A stretch of 64,000 nucleotides of DNA from JAHEGP01 sp963792875 (GCA_963792875.1 CAWBXV010000006.1:558001-622000); one strand, 5' to 3'. Counted from the stretch's first letter, positions 1-10,546 are shown. Numbers and translations are program-made. Notes: generated from the sequence alone by a model not told the origin.

Positions 1-1
1 G

Positions 2-1258
2 TTCCTGCTGGCGCAGCGCCGGCGTCTGGGCCCGGTCTTCCGGGTCAGGGCGCCGGGCCGCGACATGGTGGTGCTCAGCGGCGTCGAGGCCAACCGCTTT
101 ATGAGCGAGGAGGGCAAGGACTGCTTCGTGTCCGCTCGATTCTGGGGCGGGGTGGTCCGGGAGTGGCAGTGCCCCCATTTCATCAGCGCGACGGACGGCG
201 CCGTACACATCGACGAACGGCGTGCGCTGAAGCCCAGCATGTCCCGCACGGTGGCCGACGCCCGGCAGCAGGGCCTGGTCGAGATCGTGCACGAGACCGT
301 TGGCCGCTACGCGCGGGGCGGGTCGCCGTTCTCCATGCGCGAACTCGCGCGCACCCTGACCAACGCCGAACTGTACTACCTGTTGACCGGCGAGCGGCTC
401 AAGCTCAGCCCTGCGCTTGCCAAGGCGCTGGCCGAGTACCAGCGCATCACCTTCAACGTGCTGGTGCTGGGCAAGTGGCCGCGGCTGATGCTGAAGACGC
501 CCGGCTATCTGCTCAGCAGGCGCCGCGCGCTGGCCTTCATAGCCAGGCTGCGCAAGCGCTTCGAGGCGGAGCCGCCAGCCGACGGCTATTTCCGCGCCGC
601 GCTGGAGCGGCACCGGGCCGACCCGGCGCGCCGGGCCAAGGAGCTCGATTTCGCCTTTCTCGCGCCGTTCTGGGCGGGGCTGGACACCCTCGGGTCGAGT
701 TTTGTGTTCCTGGTCCAGCAACTGGTGCTGGACCGTAGCCTGTTGGAGCGCGTGCGCAGCGAACTGGATGAGGCCATCCGCAAGGAGGGGCTCAGCGGCA
801 TTCCCTCACCCGAGACGCTGCGCAAGCTGCCGCTGCTGTACGGCCTGTGCATGGAGACTCTGCGCCTGTACCCGGTGGCCTTTGCCAGTGGCCGCACCGC
901 GGCACGGGACTTCACCTTTCAGGGCTACCGCATTGCCAAAGGCCAGGACGTCATGATCCTGACGTCCGCCACCCACTTCGAGAACCGCTATTTCAAGGAC
1001 CCGCTCGAGTTCGATATCGAGCGCTACAGCGCGCCGCGCAACGAGCACCGCACCAAGTACGCCTTCAACCCCTTCGGCCGGGGGCCCCATATCTGCCTGG
1101 GCGCCGCCATGGCCGAGAGCATGATGCTGACCACGGTGGCGACCCTGCTGCGCGACTACGAACTCGAGGCCGCGGTGCCCGGCAAGCGCTACCCGATGAT
1201 TTTTGACCCTTCACCCACCCTGCCTGCCGCCTTTGCGGTCAGCGTCCGGCGCAGATAG
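2..1258 (+). CDS. Cytochrome P450, 5' end outside window
   Basis: Heme-thiolate monooxygenase; substrate unknown. The reading frame is open from base 2, and the residues before the first Met (base 65) still look like P450 N-terminal sequence, so the true start lies upstream of the window. Counting from that Met, the I-helix oxygen-activation motif AGLDT is at 204-208, the K-helix ExxR motif (ETLR) at 264-267, and the heme-binding loop FGRGPHICLG at 337-346 with the axial cysteine at 344. No ferredoxin or ferredoxin reductase gene is adjacent, so redox partners must come from elsewhere. Family membership is certain; subfamily and substrate are not. Confidence 0.93.
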   Translation, partial: FLLAQRRRLGPVFRVRAPGRDMVVLSGVEANRFMSEEGKDCFVSARFWGGVVREWQCPHFISATDGAVHIDERRALKPSMSRTVADARQQGLVEIVHETVGRYARGGSPFSMRELARTLTNAELYYLLTGERLKLSPALAKALAEYQRITFNVLVLGKWPRLMLKTPGYLLSRRRALAFIARLRKRFEAEPPADGYFRAALERHRADPARRAKELDFAFLAPFWAGLDTLGSSFVFLVQQLVLDRSLLERVRSELDEAIRKEGLSGIPSPETLRKLPLLYGLCMETLRLYPVAFASGRTAARDFTFQGYRIAKGQDVMILTSATHFENRYFKDPLEFDIERYSAPRNEHRTKYAFNPFGRGPHICLGAAMAESMMLTTVATLLRDYELEAAVPGKRYPMIFDPSPTLPAAFAVSVRRR

Positions 1259-1332
1259 TCCGGCGGGCAATGCGTTTGCCTGACAGCATCGCATCACAGC
1301 CATAACAGCTATAACAACAGGAGCAGCACACC

Positions 1333-2001
1333 ATGAAAATACCTCAGCAGGTTCTCACGCTCGCGCTGGCAGTAGCGGCCTCCCAGCTCTATGCCGAGGC
1401 CGTGAGCAAGTCCTACACCGGCTCCGGCACCGTTGATTCCATCGATGTCGAGGCGTCCGTAAAGACCACGGTCAAGGTCTTTCCCAAGGGCGCGGGCAAG
1501 GACGAGGACGACCCCTTCGAGCCCTATCCGGTTACCACCAACTGGACCGTCACCTGGGACTCCGCCACCCCGGATGCCGCCGCCTTCAAGGCGGACCTCA
1601 GACTCGGCGACTACTACTCGGTCACCGATGCGGGCACGATGGGCGGCGTCAGCATGCAGACCTTCTCCAACGTCACCCAACACATCGGCGGCACTGCCCG
1701 CTGGGACGCCGCCACGCGCACCCTGAGCTATGAGGTGCCGCTGAAGAAGCGCAAAGACGGCCGGGCGTCCAAAGTGTCCATGGATGCCGACCCGACCTGT
1801 GAGGGCGCAAAAATCGCCTGCAGCGCGTTTCTCAATACCTCGTCGGAACTGGAGGGCCTGACCGTGCAGCTGACCTTTGACGAGAATCGCGACAGCTTCA
1901 CCGGCAAGATGTCGGCGACGCAGTACGAGGGGGCGGCGTTTACCCGCAACCAGACGGATATGAATATTTCCGTCAAGGGTGAACTCGAGGCAGCGCAGTA
2001 G
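1333..2001 (+). CDS. Putative exported protein of unknown function
   Basis: I do not recognise this 222-residue protein. It begins with a clear Sec signal peptide: basic MK, a hydrophobic stretch to about residue 20, and likely cleavage after LYA. The mature part is polar and rich in Thr, Ser and Asp, has two cysteines close together near residue 157 (TCEGAKIAC) that could form a disulfide, and shows alternating patterns suggesting a beta-rich fold. It is probably periplasmic or secreted. It follows the P450 on the same strand after about 75 bases, and 47 bases separate it from the DUF445 gene, so co-transcription with either is possible. No function is proposed. Confidence 0.75.
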   Translation: MKIPQQVLTLALAVAASQLYAEAVSKSYTGSGTVDSIDVEASVKTTVKVFPKGAGKDEDDPFEPYPVTTNWTVTWDSATPDAAAFKADLRLGDYYSVTDAGTMGGVSMQTFSNVTQHIGGTARWDAATRTLSYEVPLKKRKDGRASKVSMDADPTCEGAKIACSAFLNTSSELEGLTVQLTFDENRDSFTGKMSATQYEGAAFTRNQTDMNISVKGELEAAQ

Positions 2002-2048
2002 GCGACAGCGCTGCCCGGGGTATCGCGGGCAGCCGGAGGGGATCGGCA

Positions 2049-3293
2049 ATGTTTGAAGACATACTGAAGTACCTGAGCATTCCCGTGGTGGCCGGCGTGA
2101 TCGGCTGGTTTACCAACAAGGTCTGCATCATCATGACGCTGCGGCCGATCGAGTTTATCGGCATCAAACCGCCCTATCTCGGTTGGCAGGGCATTATTCC
2201 CGCGCGCACCGGCGAAGTCGCGGACAGCCTGACCGATGTCTTCATGACAAAACTGCTCAAGGTCAGGGAGGTGTTCCAGCGCATCGACCCCGAGCGGCTG
2301 CTCCAGGAGATGGAGCCGGCGCTGCCTGCCATGATCCGAGAAATCGTCAACACCCTGATGCTGGAACAGGCGCCAGACATGTGGGTGGCGATGCCGCTGA
2401 AGGTCAAGGAGAAGGTCTACGAGGAGGTGGGCCGCAAAGCGCCCGATGCGATCCGCAACTTCATCCGGGATATCGGCGATAACATCGAGGACGTGTTCGA
2501 CCTTGAGGCGATGCTGTACGAGACCCTCACCAAGGACCGCAAGCTGCTGGTCAGCGTGTTTGAGGAGATCGGCTCCAACGAGTTCAAGTTCATCGTCAAC
2601 TCCGGCGGCTATTTCGGCTTCCTGTTCGGCACCGTGCAGATGTTTGTGTGGATGGTCTATCAGGCCGCCTGGATCCTGCCGGCGGTGGGCATCCTGGTCG
2701 GCACCATCACCAATTACCTGGCGATCCACATGGTGTTCGAGCCGGCCAAACCGGTACCCATCGGGCCGTTCAAGCTGTTCGGCAGGCAGCTCGGTCCCTG
2801 GATTCTGCAGGGGGTGTTCATCAAGCGCCGCAAGGAAGTGGCGGTCGATATGGGCAAGGTGTTCGCGGCCGAGGTCATGAATCCGGAGAACATCACCCGG
2901 GCGCTGCTCAAGGGGCCGGCCTCTGACGAACTGTTCAAGCTGATCGAGCGCCAGGTCAAGTTCGTGCTCGACAGCCAGACCGGCTGGGCCAAGCCCTTCG
3001 TGACCCTGACCCTGGGCACCAAGCGCTACGTCGCGATCCGCGATCGGACCATCGATCAGGTCATCGACAAGATCCCCTACGCGATGACCCATGTCAGCGA
3101 CTATATCCTCGAGGCGATCGACGTGGAGAGTCTGCTGGAGGAGAAGATCGGCCAGATGAGCGAGGAGGATTTCGCCGGCATCATGCGCCCCATCTTCCAC
3201 AAGGACGAGTGGAAGCTGGTCGCCCTGGGCGCGGTGCTCGGCCTGGGCATCGGCATGGGGCAGCTCTACTGGGTGTGGGGCGGTACGCTCTGA
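2049..3293 (+). CDS. DUF445 family membrane protein
   Basis: A 414-residue member of the DUF445 family, conserved inner-membrane proteins of unknown function. A hydrophobic segment lies at about 9-27, a longer pair around 190-230, and another at the extreme C-terminus (about 390-410), with long charged amphipathic helices between. An internal duplication is visible: the N-terminal stretch around GWFTNKVCIIMTLRP recurs near residue 220 as GTITNYLAIHMVFEP, each followed by Pro/Gly-rich sequence and a tryptophan. The ATG is preceded by GGAGGGGA, a good ribosome binding site. The product is probably a cytoplasmic-membrane protein. No partner is suggested by context. Confidence 0.85.
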   Translation: MFEDILKYLSIPVVAGVIGWFTNKVCIIMTLRPIEFIGIKPPYLGWQGIIPARTGEVADSLTDVFMTKLLKVREVFQRIDPERLLQEMEPALPAMIREIVNTLMLEQAPDMWVAMPLKVKEKVYEEVGRKAPDAIRNFIRDIGDNIEDVFDLEAMLYETLTKDRKLLVSVFEEIGSNEFKFIVNSGGYFGFLFGTVQMFVWMVYQAAWILPAVGILVGTITNYLAIHMVFEPAKPVPIGPFKLFGRQLGPWILQGVFIKRRKEVAVDMGKVFAAEVMNPENITRALLKGPASDELFKLIERQVKFVLDSQTGWAKPFVTLTLGTKRYVAIRDRTIDQVIDKIPYAMTHVSDYILEAIDVESLLEEKIGQMSEEDFAGIMRPIFHKDEWKLVALGAVLGLGIGMGQLYWVWGGTL

Positions 3294-3406
3294 CGCTGGC
3301 CGGCAGCAGCCGCCGCTGCCTTGGCGCCGGTCAGCGCAGAGTGATTGCACAGCGGGCACCGAGCCCCGTGGCGATGGCGCCGAGCGGCGCTCCCTCGCCG
3401 CCCGCC

Positions 3407-4768
3407 TCAGGCGTCTTTCAGCTCGCGCAGCAGCGAGTAGACCATCCACCCGGCCAGTGACACCGCTGCGGCCAGCCCCGCCCACAGCAGCAGCGTGCGC
3501 CAGGACACGCCACCCGGGGTGAGGGCGCTGGCTCCGGCCAGTTCCTGGCGGGCGCCCAGGGTGGCCTGGCCGGCCTGCCCGGATTGCTCCAGCACTGCGA
3601 AGATCGCAGCGTCGCCCAGCAGTGACTGCTGCGGGAAAGCCTCGAGGCGATCGCGCGCGCGGCCGCAGACCAGCTCGAAAGGCCCCTCGCCCTGGGCCAG
3701 AAAGGTGAGGCGATCGGGGCGCCAGCCCAGCTGCAGCTGGACCGACCCGGAGGCCATGCCGCTTTCGATGCGGACCTGCCACTGCGCGCCGCGGCTCGGT
3801 GCGATCGTCGCCGGCGGCGCGCGCAGGCTGCGGCCCTGGCTGCTCAGGGCGTAGAACACCCCCGTGTGCACGGGCCGCCAGGGGCTGTCGTCGTCGCCGC
3901 GGTACGATACGCTGGCCCGCACCACCGCATTGCCGTCGGGCAGCAGCAGGGCGATGCGGTCGACCGGGGGGAAGCCGCCGGCATCATAGCGGAAGGTGCC
4001 GCCGTCGCCGTCCGGATTCAGCGCGGTCAGGGTCAGCCAGTCGCGCGGCGCGGTGGTGCTCCCGGAGTGGATGCCGGTGACGCTGCGCAGCCGCCAGCCT
4101 TCGGGCATGCCGCGCCAGAGGATGCGCAGGAAGTCGGTCGGCGCCGCACTGAGCTCGATGCGCCGCTGCTCGATGCGCGTTTGCGCGTGGGCGATGTCGG
4201 CCAGCGTGCCGGAGCCGATGGTGCGCCAGTGCCTCAGGTCGGTGCTGTGCTGGACCGTCGCCTCGGCCATCAGGCCGGGGCTGCGCTGTTGCCAGTCGAA
4301 TTCCAGTTGCTCGGGAGGTGCCTGCAGGCCGCGGGCATCGATCAGATACGCCACCACCTGCCCGCGGGCGCCGGGCCGGCCGCCGTGGTCGGTGCCCAGC
4401 TCGAGCCGGGTGCCCGCCGCGTCGAGGCGCAGCCGCAGGTGCGAGGGATCGCTGCGCAGATCGGCCTCGCCGTACAGGGGCGCCAGCCCCAGCGCGGTGC
4501 GCAGCTCCGGGCCGCGCGCTTCGTCCGGGTGGCTGAAACGCCTCGGCACGGGCCGGCCGGCCGCGTTGTACACGCCGGCATCGCGCAGCAGCGGGTCAGC
4601 CACCGACCGGTACACCTCAGGCGTCAGCTCGACCTGGTAAAAGTCCGCCGCTTGCGCTTGCGTCAGCGGGAAGCGGTAGCCGTAGTCGGCCCGCTCCGGC
4701 AGCGCAGCGCCGGCGAGCGGGCCGCCCAGGAGGGCGAGCAGCAGGGGCGCTAGTCGGTCAAATGTCAT
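3407..4768 (-). CDS. DUF3999 family envelope protein
   Basis: A 453-residue DUF3999 protein. It has an N-terminal signal peptide ending near GAALPERA, a large periplasmic part predicted to be beta-rich, and one C-terminal transmembrane helix (about 425-447, LLLWAGLAAAVSLAGWMVY) followed by a short charged tail. Its start overlaps the end of the upstream DUF2339 gene by 11 bases, so the two are probably translationally coupled. DUF2339 and DUF3999 genes commonly occur as a pair, which supports both calls. The function of the pair is unknown; a membrane-anchored periplasmic partner of a polytopic protein is a reasonable inference. Confidence 0.85.
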   Translation of the reverse strand: MTFDRLAPLLLALLGGPLAGAALPERADYGYRFPLTQAQAADFYQVELTPEVYRSVADPLLRDAGVYNAAGRPVPRRFSHPDEARGPELRTALGLAPLYGEADLRSDPSHLRLRLDAAGTRLELGTDHGGRPGARGQVVAYLIDARGLQAPPEQLEFDWQQRSPGLMAEATVQHSTDLRHWRTIGSGTLADIAHAQTRIEQRRIELSAAPTDFLRILWRGMPEGWRLRSVTGIHSGSTTAPRDWLTLTALNPDGDGGTFRYDAGGFPPVDRIALLLPDGNAVVRASVSYRGDDDSPWRPVHTGVFYALSSQGRSLRAPPATIAPSRGAQWQVRIESGMASGSVQLQLGWRPDRLTFLAQGEGPFELVCGRARDRLEAFPQQSLLGDAAIFAVLEQSGQAGQATLGARQELAGASALTPGGVSWRTLLLWAGLAAAVSLAGWMVYSLLRELKDA

Positions 4769-7497
4769 GCGGTGGCGGCTCCGGCGTGGGGTCGCGGACC
4801 GTGCCGCGTTGTCTTGGCGGAGCGGGTGCCAGATAGCCGACGATCAGCAGCAGCAGGCCCGTGCCGATGAACGAAATGATGCGCGCCAGGGTGGCGCTGT
4901 TGCCGAGGTCGATCAGGAACAGCTTCAGCACCACCACCGCCATCAGTCCGGCGCCTGCCAGCCACGGCGTGCGCGCCTGCCGACGGGCGCCTGCGACCAT
5001 GGCCGCGACGCCCGCCAGCCCCCACCAGATGGACAGCGCCGTCTGTACGATCACGGAGTCGAACAGCGCGGCGACCTGCCAGGGCACCGCGGCGAGGTGG
5101 TGGATGCCGCGCAGCAGCGCGAGCGTCGTCAGCGCCAGCAGGGCGGGTGCCAGCAGGACTCGCAGCGATCCCGCCAGCGCGGCCGCCATCGGCGCCGCGC
5201 CGTCGCCGGTCTCCACGCGCGCGACCCGCAGGCCCAGCGCGGCGGTCAGCACGGCGCACAGCCCTGCCAGGTCGAACGGGTTGATCACCGGCAGGTAGGA
5301 CAGGGGCGCCGGGTCGCCCGGCAGGAGCGCGCTCAGCGCGAGCAGGCTGGCCCACTGCAGCGCCACCAGAAACAGGCTGGCCCACAGGTAGTCGGCCAAG
5401 TGGCGCGGTACCGGCCAGCCGGGTTGGTGGCGCCAGCGCCAGAGCGCCAGCGCGACCAGCCCCACGGTCGCGTTGGCGGCGGCGGCGGCCCAGTCGCGCG
5501 AGGCCACCAGCGCCGTCCACCAGTGCGCTTCCGCGGCCAGCAGGATCGTGATCAGCAGCAGCGTCGCCAGGTGCCATGCCGGCGCCTGCGGGCTGCTGCG
5601 CTCGTCCAGGTCGTACAGTGCCAGGCCCTGCGCCGCGGCCAGCGCGGGCCACGCCAGCCAGCCCGCGCCGAGCAGCCAGTGCCCCTGCTGGTGCCACTGA
5701 GCCAGCGCCAGCAGGGTGAACAGCGGCAGCAGGGCGATGGTCGCCTGCCGCAGCAGGTCCCATGCCAGCCGGCGGCCAAGCCGCAGGGCAGCAGTGGCGC
5801 TGACCGCCGCGAACGCTGCGAAGGCGGCGAGGTGGTGCGGCGCGGCGAGCCGCTCCTGCAGCTCAATCCAGGCGGTGCCACCCCACCAGAGCGCGCCCCA
5901 GGTGAAGGTCAGGGTGGCGACGGCGCGCTGCTGCGGCCCCAGGCTGACCTCTGAGCGGGACAGCTGGCGCGCGCCGAACAGCGCGCTGAGGGCTATCAGC
6001 GCACCGCCCAGCACGTTGCCATTGAGCACGGGCGGCCCGCTGCCGGCCTGCCAGCCCGACAGCCCGAAGGCGGCGCCGCTGAGCAGCAGCAGGGCCACCC
6101 CTGCCAGCGTGGGCAGACGGCGGGCCTGGCGCGTGCCGGTCCAGATCAGCGCGGCGCCTTCCAGCGCCCAGGCCGCAGCGGTCCAGCGCGCGTCCAGCGC
6201 CAGCGGCAGGGCCAGGGTGGTGAAGACCACGGCGAGCGCCGTGAAGGCTTCCGTGAACAGCCGCAGGGCAGGCCCCTTGCGGCGCACCAGCCACGTGGCC
6301 ACGGCGGCATAGAACAGCGCCAGCGCCGCCGCACTGATGGCCAGGCCGTAGCTGCTGCCGCGCACCAGCTGCGACTGCAGGGCGAAGGCCAGCACCGGCG
6401 TGCCGAACACCAGCGTGCCGTCGACCACGCCCAGCCGTTCGGGCGGCTGGCGCAGCGCATAGAGCAGGGCGATGGCCTGATAAAAGAGAAAGTACAGCAC
6501 CAGAAAGGGTTCGGTGCTGGCGAACAGCGCCGGCTCGAAGTAGCCATAGCCCCACAGGCCGGCGATGGCGAAAGTGAACCAGAAGCCGATCAGATTCAGC
6601 TCGCGCCAGGCGCGGCGCCAGGCGATGCCGAGGATGACGCCGTTGAGCACCAGGTAGTAGCTGAACAGTGCCACGTGGCTGCCCTGGCCGGTCGACGTCA
6701 GCAGCGGCGCCAGAAAGCCGCCGACCACGCCCAGCACCGCCAGGGTGCGGGCATCCTGCAGCACGGCGAGGGCGCCGGTCGCGGCCGCCAGGGCGATGAG
6801 CAGGGCGAACGCCAGGGGCGCCGGCAGCAGCTGCCACACCCGCAGGGCGGCAAAGATGGTCAGGAACAGGATGCCGATGCCGCCGCCCTGCAGGCTCAGG
6901 GCATAGACCCGCATGCGCCGGCGCAGGCGCCAGCCGATGGCCAGACAGATGAACCCCGCCATCGCCACGCCCAGCAGGCGAAACTCCAGCGGCACGCTGA
7001 ACAGCCCGCGCTCGACGGCGTACTTGAGCAGAAAGGAGACGCCGACGAAGGACACGATGACGCCGACCTTGACCGGTACGTTGCCCGTGGTGATCCAGTC
7101 TCTGGCGGCGGCGACGAAGCGGTCGAAGGGGGTGTGCGCAGCCGCGCGCTGCCGGAACCCCGCCTCGGGACGGGCGCGCGGTCTGGGGTCTGCTATGCAG
7201 AGGGAGAGGCTGCGGCTCTGGCGACGTTGCTGGCGGGGGGCCGGCGGCAGCTGGCGCCTTTGACGCTGGTGGCACGCTGTGCGCGGGCGGCGCCTTGTTC
7301 GCCGGCGGCGCCGCGGGCTGCCCGGTAGCGCCCGCGGCGGTCACCACGAGCTGCTCGATGCGACACTCCAGACGGCGCTGCTGGGCCAGCAGCCAGGCGA
7401 TGATCGCGCCGGCGATCATGCCGACCAGTATGCTGCCGCCGAACAGCGCCGCGGCCAGGCCGAGCGCGCCGCCGAATAGGACGTAGAATGCCTGCAC
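4758..7497 (-). CDS. DUF2339 polytopic membrane protein, apparently frameshifted
   Basis: A multi-pass inner-membrane protein with more than 20 hydrophobic segments, typical of DUF2339. The main frame runs from about 7055 to the stop and begins within sequence homologous to the family interior (VGVSFLLKYAVERGLF). The family N-terminus, a short hydrophobic segment followed by a QQRRLECRIEQL helix and an Ala/Pro linker, lies upstream in a different frame, starting at GTG 7497 or TTG 7500. Reading the C-terminal frame backwards gives FDRFVAAARDWITTGN before 7055, which continues the family sequence. The frames must therefore join in the linker at about 7130-7190, by one extra base or two missing. 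Either a sequencing error or a real mutation is possible. The downstream neighbour is DUF3999. Confidence 0.75.
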
Positions 7498-7787
7498 CAA
7501 CGACTCCCGTAATCAACGTTGCGGCCCCATGATACCCCGGTTGTTGACGCGGCAGTATCGATGCGGACAGGACGGCACTGCCCTCCGGCGCGACCCGCAC
7601 GGGCGGCTGCGGGATTCGCATTGCCTTGAACCCACCGGCAAAATCGTGATAATACGAGCGGCGCCGCGCTGGCGCCAGGTGCGGGTGTGGCCCGTCCGCC
7701 ACCCCCAGCGCGTCGTAGCCGCTGTCGCGACCGCCCGGTCGGCGGCGCCACCCCAGCGAGCGGCCGGGCAGGCATCGAGAAACCATT

Positions 7788-8537
7788 TTGACGCAATCCG
7801 CCACTTCACCAGCCATACAGGACCCGTCATTGCCGGCGTCCCGGCTGGTGCGCGCACTGGCCGAGGTGCTGGACGCCGAGCTGCGGCTGCCCCCTGTGCA
7901 GTTTGCCGAGCGCCTGGGCCGGCTGTTCGATCTGACGCAGTCGATCGCGATCGCCAGCGCGCACCGGGCCGTCGTGGCTGCCGATTTCGAGCCTGAGTGC
8001 GCCGATGGCGGCGCGCTCCAGCAGGAATTTCTCAGTGTGCGCAACGGCATGGTGCAGTCCGTAGTCCGGAGCTTCGATCGCGCCGACGGTACCGGCAGGA
8101 TTCGCGTTCCCATGGCCTCGGCGGCGCCGGCCGGGGATTGGGCGGAGGACTACGCGCCCTATCATCGCTTCTACTCGGCGCATCAGACCGACGTCGACTT
8201 CAGGGTGCGGCGGCTGCACGCCTTGCTCCGGGATGGTGCCGCGGCGCGCTCGCCGCAGCTGGCGCGCCTGTGTGCGCTCGATGCCGCGCTCGGCGACAGC
8301 ATCGCCGGACCCGCGCGCAAGCTGTTTGCGGCGATCCCCAGGCTGCTGGGCCAGCACTTCGAGGGCCGGCATCGGCACTGCCGTCAGCAGCAGCCGGACG
8401 GCGCGGCGCCCGGCGCTTCGTGGCAGCACTGCCAGCAGCAGCTCTGCGCGCAGATGCAGACGCTGCTGCTGGCGGAGATCGAGGTGCGCCTGCTGCCCTC
8501 GCTGGGGCTGCTGGAAGCCATTGACGAAGCCATATAA
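7788..8537 (+). CDS. DUF3348 family protein, first gene of stator-like operon
   Basis: A 249-residue soluble protein of the DUF3348 family. The N-terminal part (ASRLVRALAEVL, FAERLGRLFDLTQSI at about 18-50) carries the recognisable family sequence. The middle contains YHRFYSAHQTDVDFRVRRL, and the C-terminal third is helical and rich in Gln, His and Ala. There is no signal peptide or membrane segment, so it is cytoplasmic. The start used is TTG, since no ATG fits the family N-terminus. It lies 12 bases upstream of the DUF802 gene on the same strand. DUF3348, DUF802, OmpA-like and DUF2894 genes recur together in proteobacteria. Its role in the assembly is unknown. Confidence 0.8.
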   Translation: MTQSATSPAIQDPSLPASRLVRALAEVLDAELRLPPVQFAERLGRLFDLTQSIAIASAHRAVVAADFEPECADGGALQQEFLSVRNGMVQSVVRSFDRADGTGRIRVPMASAAPAGDWAEDYAPYHRFYSAHQTDVDFRVRRLHALLRDGAAARSPQLARLCALDAALGDSIAGPARKLFAAIPRLLGQHFEGRHRHCRQQQPDGAAPGASWQHCQQQLCAQMQTLLLAEIEVRLLPSLGLLEAIDEAI

Positions 8538-8549
8538 AGAACAAGGGAT

Positions 8550-10544
8550 ATGAGCAGAATACTTTTCGCAAGTGCCTTCGGGCTCGGTATGTTGGCTGTG
8601 GCCTGGATGGGCGCGGGTTTTTGGGGGGCGAACGCGCTGGCGCTGGCGGTGACGGTGGTGATCGCCGTCGTCTACCTGATCGGTTTTGCCGAGCTGTGCC
8701 TTTTCCGGCGGGTCACGGCCACGCTCGGCCGCGCCTTCGCGGCGCTGCCCGCTGAGCCCAGCGCCAGCGCCGCGCGCCTCGACCAGTGGCTGCTTGAGCT
8801 GCACCCCTCGCTGCGCCATGCGCTGCGCCGGCACGTCGAGGGTCATCGCGTGGGCCTGCCGGGACCGGTCGTGACGCCCTATCTGGTGGGGCTGCTGGTG
8901 ATGCTGGGTCTGCTGGGCACGTTTGTGGGGCTGGTCGATACCCTGCGGGGCGCGGTGCTGGCGCTGGAGGGCACCAACGAGCTGGCGGCCATCCGCGCCG
9001 GTCTGGCCGCTCCCATCCGTGGGCTGAGTGTGGCTTTCGGCACCTCGGTGGCGGGCGTCGCCAGCTCCGCCATGCTGGGCCTGGGCTCTACCCTGAGCCG
9101 CCGCGACCGGCTGCTGCTGCTGCCACAACTGGAGGCCGGGGTGGACGCGGCGTTTGGCGCGCTGTCGCTGGACCACAGCCGTCAAGCGGCATTCCGGGCG
9201 CTGCAGGGCCAGGCCGAAGCCCTGCCCGCGGTGGCGGCCCGGCTCGATGCGCTGGCAGAGAAACTGGAACACATGGGCGCTGCGCTGGGTGCTCACCTGA
9301 GCCAGCAGCAGGAGCGCTTTCACACCGCCGCCGAACACAGCTATACCGAGCTGGCGGCGTCCGTGGATCGGTCGCTGCGCGACAGCCTGGTCCAGAGCGG
9401 GCGCCTGGCGGCCGATGGCGTCCGGCCCATCGTGACCGAGGCGATGGCGGGCATCAGCGCAGCGGCTGAGAACACCCAGGCGCAGCTGGCGGCCACGGCA
9501 CAGGCCCAGCTCGCCGCGCTCGGGCGGGGCTTTGAGCAGGCCACCGCTGCGGTGCTCGCGTCCTTCGATCGACAGTCAGCGGACTGGATCGAGCGCCAGG
9601 CGAACGCCGAGCGCGAGCGCCTGCAGCACTGGACCGACGGCCTCGAAAGCGCCCAGCGGCAGGCGGCGGCGCAGGCCGTCGACGCCTCCCGCGAGCTGGT
9701 CGCAGAGTTCAGGCGCGTCGGCGAGGGCCAGCGCGAGGCCTTTGCCGACGCCGCCAGGGCGTCCGGGGCGCTGGCAGAGCAGCTCAGCGGGCAGTGGCAG
9801 CAGGCGGGCGCGCGGGTTGACGGGCTCGCGGCCACGCTCGCGGCGGCGCTCGCGGCGCTGCGCGAACAGGAGGAGCAGCGGGCGCAGGCCGCCGTGGAGC
9901 GCCTGGCCGGTCTCGAAACCGCCGTGGCCGGGCAGCTGGCCGCGCTCGGCCAGTCACTGGAAGGGCCGATGGCCCGCCTGCTGCAGGAGGCGGCGGCAGC
10001 GCCCCGGGCGGCGGCCGACGTCATCGCCCAGCTGCAGCAGCAGGGTGCCCGGATCATGGAGCGCGACAGCGAGCTGCTGGAAGAGCGGCGCCACACCCTG
10101 GCTGCGCTGGACGGACTGGCGCGCTCGCTGGCGGAGGCGACCGCCGCGCAGCGCGCCGCGGTGGAGGGGCTGGTGGCCTCCTCCGCGGAACTGCTCGATG
10201 GCCTGGGCGCGCGCTTTGGCGAGCAGGTCGGCGCCGGTCTGTCGCAGGTCGCTGCGACCGCTGACGACATCGCGGCCAGCGCCGGCGAGCTGTCGTGCCT
10301 GGGCGAGGCGTTCGGGCTCGCCGTGCAGCTGTTTGGCGAGTCCAGCGGCAGCCTCGCCGAGAAACTCGCCGGCATCGAGCAGGCGCTGGAGCGCTCGACT
10401 GCCCGCAGCGACGAACAGATGGGGTACTACGTGGCCCAGGCCCGGGAGATCATCGATCAGAGTCTGCTCTCGCAGCAGGAGGTCATCGAGCAGTTGCGCC
10501 GGCTCGGGCGCGACGTCGAGCGCGCAGCGACGGAGGCGGTCTGA
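8550..10544 (+). CDS. DUF802 protein: MotA/TolQ/ZorA-like membrane core with long coiled-coil tail
   Basis: A 664-residue protein. Two hydrophobic segments occupy about 5-50. A second pair at about 108-133 and 150-190 has the sequence pattern of MotA/TolQ/ExbB proteins: GLLGTFVGLVDTL in the first, and a Gly/Ala/Ser-rich helix with IRGLSVAFGTSVAGVASSAM in the second. From about 210 to 650 the sequence is nearly all Ala/Gln/Glu/Leu-rich helix, predicted to form a very long cytoplasmic coiled coil. This layout, a stator core plus a long tail, matches ZorA of Zorya more than MotA. An AAGGGA ribosome binding site precedes the ATG. The following OmpA/MotB-like gene supplies the expected second subunit. 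Confidence 0.85.
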   Translation: MSRILFASAFGLGMLAVAWMGAGFWGANALALAVTVVIAVVYLIGFAELCLFRRVTATLGRAFAALPAEPSASAARLDQWLLELHPSLRHALRRHVEGHRVGLPGPVVTPYLVGLLVMLGLLGTFVGLVDTLRGAVLALEGTNELAAIRAGLAAPIRGLSVAFGTSVAGVASSAMLGLGSTLSRRDRLLLLPQLEAGVDAAFGALSLDHSRQAAFRALQGQAEALPAVAARLDALAEKLEHMGAALGAHLSQQQERFHTAAEHSYTELAASVDRSLRDSLVQSGRLAADGVRPIVTEAMAGISAAAENTQAQLAATAQAQLAALGRGFEQATAAVLASFDRQSADWIERQANAERERLQHWTDGLESAQRQAAAQAVDASRELVAEFRRVGEGQREAFADAARASGALAEQLSGQWQQAGARVDGLAATLAAALAALREQEEQRAQAAVERLAGLETAVAGQLAALGQSLEGPMARLLQEAAAAPRAAADVIAQLQQQGARIMERDSELLEERRHTLAALDGLARSLAEATAAQRAAVEGLVASSAELLDGLGARFGEQVGAGLSQVAATADDIAASAGELSCLGEAFGLAVQLFGESSGSLAEKLAGIEQALERSTARSDEQMGYYVAQAREIIDQSLLSQQEVIEQLRRLGRDVERAATEAV

Positions 10545-10546
10545 CG

